Notes under the pieces: generated by a model
Told to the model about the DNA's origin: nothing
Seen by the model: only the letters and a program-made list of their open reading frames with translations
Databases searched by the model: none
In this document: piece after piece, positions 1 to 4,966 of the stretch
Layout of the letters: each line of letters opens with the position of its first letter
Position numbering within the stretch: the stretch's first letter is position 1
Translations under genes and position numbers: made by a program
Origin: NAT127 sp041655035
GTDB lineage: Bacteria; Pseudomonadota; Gammaproteobacteria; Pseudomonadales; Porticoccaceae
DNA: 8,085 nt
Assembly (NCBI GenBank): GCA_041655035.1
Contig: JBAZCN010000144.1
Location: 1 to 8,085 of the forward strand
Reading direction: 5' to 3'

Positions 1-445
1 GCGCCGCGGCATGACCCTCATGCCGCAAAGTGCCGACCCGCGCCTCCAGCGGGCCTATGATGAAGAGGCCGCCAAAACAGGCAATCCGACCGGCAACTAC
101 CGGGTGGTGCCGGAGGGTTCCCCCAATTCGCTGTTCGTGGCGGAAGACCTCGACAAGGCGTGGCGGGAGATCGGCCCTTATATGCTCCACGACGCCACCG
201 TGTACGGCGAGTGGCTGGACGCAGTCGGCGGCGGGGCCAATACCTATTCGGCGGCCAAGACCGTCGAGCAACTGCGGGCCGAGAACGGCAGCTATCGCAT
301 CGTCACGCCGGAGCAGGCGGTCGAGCTGATTGGCCAGTTCGGCTTTCTCGGGCTCCAGCCCTTGTGTGGCGGCGTGCCACCCGAACTGGCCTGGCAGTCG
401 CTGCGCCTGATCGAGGATCAGGTATTGCCGGCATTGCGCCGCTAG
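1..445 (+). CDS. Luciferase-like (LLM class) flavin-dependent oxidoreductase, C-terminal part
   Basis: This is the 3' end of a gene that starts left of the window. The reading frame is open from base 2 (Arg-Arg-Gly before the first visible Met at 11), so that Met is internal. The visible 147 codons are about the last third to half of a family protein of usually 300-380 residues. The clearest signature is the C-terminal PLCGGVPPELAWQSLRL (from about base 359), a typical ending of bacterial-luciferase-fold monooxygenases and F420- or FMN-dependent oxidoreductases. The segment FVAEDLDKAWREIGPYMLHDA also fits. The family uses reduced flavin or F420 to oxidise or reduce small organic molecules in the cytosol. 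The N-terminal cofactor pocket is outside the window, so cofactor and substrate stay open. It is co-directional with the operon that starts 134 bp downstream and may belong to the same pathway (inference). Confidence 0.85.
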   Translation, partial: RRGMTLMPQSADPRLQRAYDEEAAKTGNPTGNYRVVPEGSPNSLFVAEDLDKAWREIGPYMLHDATVYGEWLDAVGGGANTYSAAKTVEQLRAENGSYRIVTPEQAVELIGQFGFLGLQPLCGGVPPELAWQSLRLIEDQVLPALRR

Positions 446-454
446 GCGGCGCAG
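434..454 (+). other. GC-rich hairpin with the LLM stop codon in its loop
   Basis: GCGCCGC (436-442) and GCGGCGC (446-452) are perfect inverted repeats. The three-base loop is the TAG stop codon of the flavin oxidoreductase gene. A T-A pair and a T-G pair extend the stem outward. No T-run follows, so it is not a standard rho-independent terminator. It may slow or protect the 3' end of the message, or be a by-product of GC-rich Arg codons. Confidence 0.45.
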
Positions 455-492
455 CGCTTGCGTCCGGACCGTAGGTAAAATCGTGTAAACAA

Positions 493-521
493 CGGGCACC
501 GTCGCGGGATGGCGGTATAAC
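493..521 (+). promoter_or_regulatory. Weak candidate promoter before the molybdopterin oxidoreductase gene
   Basis: TATAAC at 516-521 matches the -10 consensus at five of six positions. At a 17-bp spacing the upstream hexamer is CGGGCA (493-498), which matches the -35 consensus at only three of six. It lies in the 134-bp gap between the flavin oxidoreductase and the molybdopterin gene, and no better sigma-70 pair was seen there. The operon may instead use an activator, or be read through from upstream. Confidence 0.2.
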
Positions 522-579
522 CTCCCCCTGCGATCACAGGTATTCCAGTAATAACGACAAGACTGCGAGTAGCGGAATC

Positions 580-2811
580 ATGGCCTTGCGCAAACACAAA
601 TCCTTTTGTCGTATCTGTACCGGTCACTGCGGGGTGGTGGCCAGTGTCGATGACGCCGGTCGTCTGGCGGCCATCCAGGGCGATCGGGACGATCCCCAGA
701 CCCTGGGCTTCATTTGCTCCAAGGGCACCGATGCGGTGGACAGCCACAATAGCGATCAACGCATTCTGCGTCCCCTCAAGCGCATGGCCGACGGCACCTT
801 TGCGCCTGTTCCCCTGGAACAGGCGCTCGCCGAGATCAGCGATAAACTGCGCGAGATCATCGCTCGCGATGGCCCCAATGCGGTGGCCGCCTACCGCGGT
901 TCCGGCGGTTTCATGGCCTCCGCCTCCCTGTTTCTGCTCAACGGGTTTCTCGACGCCATCGGTTCCCACCAGATGTACTCCAGCCTCACCATCGACCAGT
1001 CCGCCAAATGGGTCACCCTGGGGCGCCTCGGCTGGTGGCCGGCGGGCGCCCAGCCGTTTCACAGCAGTGACGTGTGCATGCTGGTGGGTGCCAATCCCCT
1101 GGTCTCCATCGCCGGTGGCGGATTCGATACCCGCCACCCACTGAAGCGCATCCGCGAGGCCAAGGCCCGGGGCATGAAACTGGTGGTGATCGATCCGCGC
1201 CGTTCGGAAACGGCCGAGTATGCCGATCTACTGATCCAGCCCCTGCCGGGTACGGATGCCGCGATCCTCGCCGCCATCATTCGCATCATTCTCGCCGAAG
1301 GCTGGCACGATGAGGAATTTTGCCGGCGGCATGTCGCGGATCTCGAGCTGTTGCGCGAGGCGGTGGCACCCTTCGAAGCGGAGCGGGTGGCGCGCATCGC
1401 CGACATTCCCGCCGGGTCGCTGCGCGAGGCAGCCCGCATTTTTGCCGGCGAGGGCCGCCGCGGCACGGTGAGCACCGGCACCGGCCCGAGCATGAGTCCG
1501 TTTTCGAACCTCACCGAGCAGCTGGTCGGCTGTCTCAACGTCATCTGCGGTCGCTTCGTCCGCGAGGGCGAGCGCATCGACAATCCCGGGTTGTTGCTCG
1601 GCTGGCATCCCAAGCGGGCGCAGGTGGTCGACATCGGCCGGTCCTGGGAGAGCGGGCCAAAAAGCCGCATCGGCGGCTTTGGCACCATCGGTGGCGAAAT
1701 GCTTACCGCGCTACTGGCCGACGAGGTCCTGACCCCCGGCCCCGGCCAGGTCAAATGCCTGTTCAGCGTCGGTGGCAACCCGGTCGCGGCGGTGCCGGAC
1801 CAGCGCAAGTTCGTCGCGGCGATGGCCAACCTCGAACTGCTGGTCAGTCTCGAACCCTTCATGACCGCCACCGCGGCGCTGTCCGATTACATCCTGCCGC
1901 CACGGATGCCCTACGAACGCGCCGATCTCAATCTCGCGCTGTTCGAAACCGCGATCTACGGCGATGCCTACGCCCGCTATACGGCGCCGGTGGCCTCGCC
2001 ACCGGCCAATGCCGAGCTCTGCGACGAATGGTTCGCCCTGTGGTCCATCGCCTCGCGCCTGGGTTGCCAACTGGTGTGCAACGGTGTCGAGCTGGATATG
2101 GCGCGGGCCCCTTCGGATGACCAACTGCTGGCCATCACCGCTGCCAATGCCCCGGTGCCTTGGGACAGCATCCGCGACGCCGAACTGGGTTATCTGCACC
2201 CCGAGTCCTTGACCGCACTGCCTGCCGATCCCGCCACCGCAGGGCGTTTCACCTTGGTCCCGGAGGATGTGCGGAAGGAGATCGCCGGGCTTGACACCCA
2301 TTGCCGGCAGCCGCCGGGGCGGGAGGCTTTCCCTTACCGTCTGACCTCGCGGCGCAGCCGCCACCGATTCAACACCGTCGGGCATCTGTCTCCCTACCTG
2401 AAAAAGCTCGTGCCCTATAATCCGGCCTACCTGAATCCCGCCGACCTGGCGGCCGAACGCCTGAGTCGCGGCGACTGGATCGAGATCCGCTCCGACCACG
2501 GTGTCATCCGTGCCCGGGTGGAAGAAGACCCCGCGGTGCGCCGGGGCGTCGTATCCATGTCTCATTGTTTCGGTTATCTGCCGGAGGACGATGATTACGA
2601 TACCCATGGCGTTTCCACCAATCTGCTGATCAGCAGCGAGCGGGATTTGCAGACCATCAACGCAATGCCGCGCATGTCGGGTATTCCGGTGGCGATCGAC
2701 GCGGCGGCGGGGCCGGCCGACGAGGGGCCGGGAAATGAGGGACAGCCGGTAATAGGAACGGTAATAGGGGGCAGCCACAGACTCAATACGACAATTAGGG
2801 GTAGTACATGA
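580..2811 (+). CDS. Molybdopterin-dependent oxidoreductase (DMSO-reductase/FDH-like superfamily)
   Basis: This 743-aa protein belongs to the bis-MGD molybdenum (or tungsten) oxidoreductases. The N-terminal [4Fe-4S] motif has cysteines at residues 10, 13, 17 and 46, followed by Lys48, the position of the conserved electron-transfer lysine in formate dehydrogenases. Pterin-binding features include VGANP (169-173) and VVIDPRRSETAEYAD (202-216) followed by PGTDAAIL. The C-terminal molybdopterin-dinucleotide-binding domain is about residues 585-705 (LTSRRSRHRF, then NPADLAAERLSRGDWIEIRS). At the usual Mo-ligand region the sequence reads YSSLTIDQSAK (133-143), with no Cys, Sec or Ser in the usual context. 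There is no Tat or Sec signal, so it is probably cytosolic. No iron-sulfur or cytochrome partner subunit is adjacent. Residues after about 708 look unconserved. The ribosome site is weak, but the start just before the Fe-S motif fits the family. Its stop overlaps the next start (ATGA). The substrate is unknown; it is not assigned to formate or nitrate. Confidence 0.9.
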   Translation: MALRKHKSFCRICTGHCGVVASVDDAGRLAAIQGDRDDPQTLGFICSKGTDAVDSHNSDQRILRPLKRMADGTFAPVPLEQALAEISDKLREIIARDGPNAVAAYRGSGGFMASASLFLLNGFLDAIGSHQMYSSLTIDQSAKWVTLGRLGWWPAGAQPFHSSDVCMLVGANPLVSIAGGGFDTRHPLKRIREAKARGMKLVVIDPRRSETAEYADLLIQPLPGTDAAILAAIIRIILAEGWHDEEFCRRHVADLELLREAVAPFEAERVARIADIPAGSLREAARIFAGEGRRGTVSTGTGPSMSPFSNLTEQLVGCLNVICGRFVREGERIDNPGLLLGWHPKRAQVVDIGRSWESGPKSRIGGFGTIGGEMLTALLADEVLTPGPGQVKCLFSVGGNPVAAVPDQRKFVAAMANLELLVSLEPFMTATAALSDYILPPRMPYERADLNLALFETAIYGDAYARYTAPVASPPANAELCDEWFALWSIASRLGCQLVCNGVELDMARAPSDDQLLAITAANAPVPWDSIRDAELGYLHPESLTALPADPATAGRFTLVPEDVRKEIAGLDTHCRQPPGREAFPYRLTSRRSRHRFNTVGHLSPYLKKLVPYNPAYLNPADLAAERLSRGDWIEIRSDHGVIRARVEEDPAVRRGVVSMSHCFGYLPEDDDYDTHGVSTNLLISSERDLQTINAMPRMSGIPVAIDAAAGPADEGPGNEGQPVIGTVIGGSHRLNTTIRGST
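2748..2768 (+). repeat. Two copies of GGTAATAGG in the 3' end of the molybdopterin gene
   Basis: GGTAATAGG occurs at 2748-2756 and again at 2760-2768, a 12-bp period. The copies encode the VIGTVIGG part of the unconserved C-terminal tail. In the +1 frame each copy reads TAA-TAG, two stops in a row. This suggests the tail was gained or altered by a small duplication or frameshift near an older stop codon (inference). Confidence 0.55.
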
Positions 2812-3236
2812 AGTCAGAGATGGAAACCAAGGTCAGGGAACTCCTGAGCCTGTTTCACCAGCAGAATATCGATTTTGCCCGCATTGCGGGTTTTTTTAGT
2901 GCCGATGCCCACTACCAGGCCCATGTGCCGGGTGTCGAGCCACTCATTGGCCGCGAGACCATCAGGGCGGAGCTGGAGCGTCAGTTGAAGCTCTACAACG
3001 AATGTGACTTCCACATTCTCAATCTCGCCTGCAACGATCGCCAGCTGTTTGCCGAGCGCCGCGACCAGGTCACCCAGAATGGCGTGCGGGTGGAGGTCCG
3101 GGTCAACGCCATTTTCGAGTTCAACGATCAGGGGGAGATCCAGTCCTGGCGGGAATACTGGGATATGGGCAGCGTCCAGCAACAATTGGGGATTTCCGCG
3201 CGGGAAATGTCCGGCTATATGGAACAGTCCTCCTGA
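2808..3236 (+). CDS. Limonene-1,2-epoxide hydrolase-like / NTF2-fold (SnoaL-like) protein
   Basis: This 142-aa protein matches the size (about 145-150 aa) and landmarks of the limonene-1,2-epoxide hydrolase (LEH) family, a single-domain cone fold that adds water to epoxides. By eye, ERRD (83-86) aligns with the LEH ERVD motif, giving the catalytic Arg84-x-Asp86 pair. WREYWD (114-119) aligns with WRDYFD, and Tyr36 aligns with the active-site Tyr. Two other catalytic-network positions differ: Ala38 sits where LEH has Asn, and Glu116 where LEH has Asp. It could be a modified epoxide hydrolase, a related isomerase or dehydratase, or a binding protein of the wider SnoaL/NTF2 group. The start codon overlaps the upstream stop as ATGA, and AGGGG (2797-2801) lies six bases before it, so translation is probably coupled to the molybdopterin gene. 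There is no signal peptide, so it should be cytosolic. Confidence 0.75.
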   Translation: MKSEMETKVRELLSLFHQQNIDFARIAGFFSADAHYQAHVPGVEPLIGRETIRAELERQLKLYNECDFHILNLACNDRQLFAERRDQVTQNGVRVEVRVNAIFEFNDQGEIQSWREYWDMGSVQQQLGISAREMSGYMEQSS

Positions 3237-3255
3237 TCGGAGGGCGGTCAACAAC

Positions 3256-3260
3256 GGGAA
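3256..3260 (+). promoter_or_regulatory. Ribosome binding site supporting the GTG start of the MFS gene
   Basis: GGGAA lies seven bases before the GTG at 3268. A stronger GGAGGG (3239-3244) is too far upstream to serve this start. No ATG in this frame occurs until 3379, which is inside the first membrane helix. The GTG is therefore the best start. Confidence 0.5.
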
Positions 3261-3267
3261 CAAAGCA

Positions 3268-4539
3268 GTGAATCATTCTCACCCAACGAATACCGTCGCC
3301 ATTGATCTGACCGAGTTCAAGTTTGGATGGCGTTTCATCATCCTCGCCCTGGTGGGCGTGGCCACCTCCTCGGCGGTAATGCCGCTGTACGGTTTCGGCG
3401 CCATGGTGGTGCCCCTCGAGGACGCGCTTGGCTGGCGGCGCAGCGACCTGCTGGCGACAGTGACTTTTTCTTCCTTCGGCGCGGTGTTTTCCTCTCAACT
3501 GGCGGGCTCCCTCAACCGCCGCTACGGCATCAAGCGAGTGACTGTCTGGTCGCTGCTCGGCCTGCCCCTGGCATTCCTGCTGATGTCCCAGGTCGATCGG
3601 CTCGGCGGCTCGATCTGGACGCTCTATGGGCTGTTCTTCCTCGTGACCTTCGCCGGGGTCGGCACTCTCCAGGTGACCTGGACCCAGGTGGTCAATCTCT
3701 GGTTCGACAAGAACCGCGGGCTGGCCCTGGCGATGATTCTTTCCGGATCGGGTATCGCCGGGCTGGTGCTGCCGCCGATGGTCACCACCGCGGTGGAGAT
3801 GTGGGGCTGGCGCGGGGGCTTCCTCTCGATGGCGATACTGCCACTGGTGATTACCCTGCCGCTGGCGCTGATGTGGCTGTCATCCTCCGAACGCAAGCCC
3901 GCCGCCCCCGGCGCGCCGGCGGATGGGCCGGCGCTACTGCCGGGAATTCTATTCCCCGTGGCGGTGCGCAGCTGGCGCTACTGGACCATCAATATTTCCA
4001 TGGTACTGGTGGCCTCGGCGATCATCGTGATGGTGGTCAATACCGTGCCGCTGCTGCAGGACAAGGGGTATTCGGCCATCGAAGCCAGTCAGATTTTCGG
4101 TGCCTTCGGGATATCCCTGGTCGCGGGCCGGGTGCTGGTCGGCTATCTGGTGGATCGCCTGTGGGCGCCGGGGGTGGCTTTTGTCGCCCTGGCCCTGCCG
4201 GCGCTCGGCTGCTTCATCCTCGCCGCTATGGGCGGCAATCCGCTACTGGTGGTGGCGGGGGTGGCGATGGTGGGGGTCGGTGCCGGCGCCGAGTTCGATA
4301 TTGCCGCTTTCCTGATCGCCCGCTACTTTGGCATGCGCGATTACGGCCGCCTGTTCGGCTTGCAGATGGCGGTGATCTCCGGAGGAATCTGCCTGGCGCC
4401 GACCGGTGCGGCGTTTCTCTACCAGAGTTTCGGCAACTACGATGCCGTATTGCTGGTCAACATGGGGCTGTTCCTGGTGGGCTCGACGATGCTGCTGGTC
4501 CTCGGCCGCTATCCCCAGTTGTCTGCCGCAGAGCACTGA
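3268..4539 (+). CDS. Major facilitator superfamily transporter (monocarboxylate/OFA-like)
   Basis: From the GTG this is a 423-aa inner-membrane protein with about 12 hydrophobic segments, beginning at residues 20-45, 62-80 and 92-107. A charged central loop lies around 205-235. The MFS motif between helices 2 and 3 is visible as GSLNRRYGIKR (80-90), with a second-half counterpart GYLVDRLW (292-299). WFDKNRGLALAMILSGSGIAG (145-165) resembles the WF-x-(K/R)RGLA-x-G signature of oxalate/formate-antiporter and monocarboxylate-transporter-like MFS proteins. Acidic residues Glu342 and Asp344 lie in a late helix within GAEFDIAAFLIARYFG, so proton or organic-anion coupling is plausible. The open frame extends upstream to 3004 but would overlap the previous gene by over 200 bp, so the later start is preferred. 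It is the last gene of the operon, 31 bp after the LEH-like gene and 31 bp before a terminator. It probably moves the pathway substrate or a product (inference); direction and substrate are unknown. Confidence 0.9.
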   Translation: MNHSHPTNTVAIDLTEFKFGWRFIILALVGVATSSAVMPLYGFGAMVVPLEDALGWRRSDLLATVTFSSFGAVFSSQLAGSLNRRYGIKRVTVWSLLGLPLAFLLMSQVDRLGGSIWTLYGLFFLVTFAGVGTLQVTWTQVVNLWFDKNRGLALAMILSGSGIAGLVLPPMVTTAVEMWGWRGGFLSMAILPLVITLPLALMWLSSSERKPAAPGAPADGPALLPGILFPVAVRSWRYWTINISMVLVASAIIVMVVNTVPLLQDKGYSAIEASQIFGAFGISLVAGRVLVGYLVDRLWAPGVAFVALALPALGCFILAAMGGNPLLVVAGVAMVGVGAGAEFDIAAFLIARYFGMRDYGRLFGLQMAVISGGICLAPTGAAFLYQSFGNYDAVLLVNMGLFLVGSTMLLVLGRYPQLSAAEH

Positions 4540-4570
4540 GCGCCCCCGCTTCCCAGCGCTCCGACAAGCC

Positions 4571-4614
4571 GGCCCGGCATTCACAGCAAGGTGAATACTG
4601 GGCCGATTTCTTCT
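4571..4614 (+). terminator. Rho-independent terminator ending the three-gene operon
   Basis: The arms GGCCCGGCATTCAC (4571-4584) and GTGAATACTGGGCC (4591-4604) form a 14-position stem with one G-T wobble and one C-A mismatch. The loop is the six bases AGCAAG. The T-rich tail GATTTCTTCT follows. It lies 31 bp past the MFS stop and separates this operon from the receptor genes. Confidence 0.85.
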
Positions 4615-4649
4615 CGGCATCGACGACTTCTCCCTCTCTTCCGCAATTT

Positions 4650-4665
4650 TAAGTCTATTGACTTA
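4650..4665. promoter_or_regulatory. Palindrome over the -35 box: candidate repressor operator
   Basis: TAAGTC-TATT-GACTTA is a perfect inverted repeat with six-base arms and a four-base spacer. It covers the whole TTGACT -35 element of the first receptor promoter, so a bound dimer would block RNA polymerase. No regulator gene is in the window and the motif matches no family I can name with confidence. A six-base palindrome with a short spacer can arise by chance in a region this size. Confidence 0.4.
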
Positions 4666-4687
4666 TTTGGGCGGTGTTAATTATCAT
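4658..4687 (+). promoter_or_regulatory. Sigma-70 promoter for the first TonB-dependent receptor
   Basis: TTGACT (4658-4663) and TATCAT (4682-4687) each match the consensus at five of six positions, with an 18-bp spacer, in the only AT-rich stretch of the region. Transcription would begin near 4694, leaving about 270 nt of untranslated leader before the receptor start at 4967. Confidence 0.65.
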
Positions 4688-4853
4688 GCGGCCGCTCCCG
4701 ATGGACGCGAGCCACGATGGCGCGCCGGTACGGCCAGTGTCGCCAGGCGAACACAACAAGAGGGGTTTCCGCTCCCGGCCTGCGGTTCGGGAGGGACACG
4801 CTATCGTGGAGCAGCTTGCCACGGAGATGGTTTACACCCGGCCGCTGGCTGCT

Positions 4854-4880
4854 GCCGACAACCCGCCTCGGGTTGCCGGC
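4854..4880 (+). other. Strong hairpin in the receptor leader
   Basis: CAACCCG (4859-4865) pairs perfectly with CGGGTTG (4869-4875) around the loop CCT. GCCG (4854-4857) pairs with CGGC (4877-4880) below a single A-C mismatch, giving 11 pairs in all. No T-run follows, so it is not a terminator. It is the most stable element seen in the leader. Confidence 0.6.
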
Positions 4881-4903
4881 GGATGCCTGCGGTTCCCGGT
4901 CTG

Positions 4904-4934
4904 GCGGTGAGCCCGCTCACAACGCTGTCACCGC
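4904..4934 (+). promoter_or_regulatory. Two mutually exclusive helices just before the ribosome site
   Basis: GTGAG (4907-4911) can pair with CTCAC (4916-4920). The overlapping GCGGTGA (4904-4910) can instead pair with TCACCGC (4928-4934), seven perfect pairs. The two helices share bases 4907-4910 and cannot form together. The second ends 22 bases before the AGGAG site, so a switch in folding could affect ribosome access. This was read by eye with no folding energies computed. Confidence 0.35.
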
Positions 4935-4966
4935 TTTCTCTATACAACAATCACTAGGAGAGGTTC

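Larger units (their letters stand above)
4694..4966 (+). promoter_or_regulatory. Long structured 5' leader of the receptor mRNA
   Basis: About 270 bases between the predicted transcription start and the receptor ATG hold no convincing gene but several potential stem-loops. These include TGGCG/CGCCA (4718-4722 with 4741-4745), CTCCCG/CGGGAG (4772-4777 with 4788-4793), CACG/CGTG (4797-4808), a strong hairpin at 4854-4880 and competing helices at 4904-4934. The ribosome site AGGAG (4956-4960) is six bases before the ATG. I see no cobalamin, TPP or FMN riboswitch core that I recognise. It may be a cis-regulatory RNA, or simply a GC-rich leader. Confidence 0.4.

Noticed and set aside
442..2778. 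Antisense frames opposite the molybdopterin gene (442-1137, 1059-1871, 1711-2778)
   Set aside because: All lie opposite a confidently assigned gene and have low-complexity translations without family motifs.
3004..3267. Upstream extension of the MFS reading frame to an ATG at 3004
   Set aside because: It would overlap the LEH-like gene by more than 200 bp and add a non-membrane, Ser/Arg-rich N-terminus. The GTG at 3268 gives the normal family length.
3327..4652. 441-codon forward frame overlapping the MFS gene
   Set aside because: The translation is Arg/Gly/Ala-rich with no transmembrane pattern, while the alternative frame gives a clean 12-helix transporter.
4658..4957. Small open frames in the receptor leader (4658-4957 and 4674-4910)
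   Set aside because: Both begin at or before the predicted -10 box, lack a ribosome site, and encode nothing recognisable. A leader peptide cannot be wholly excluded.
4694..4966. Cobalamin or other known riboswitch before the receptor
   Set aside because: I could not find a B12-box-like conserved core or another known aptamer signature, so only an unclassified structured leader is reported.
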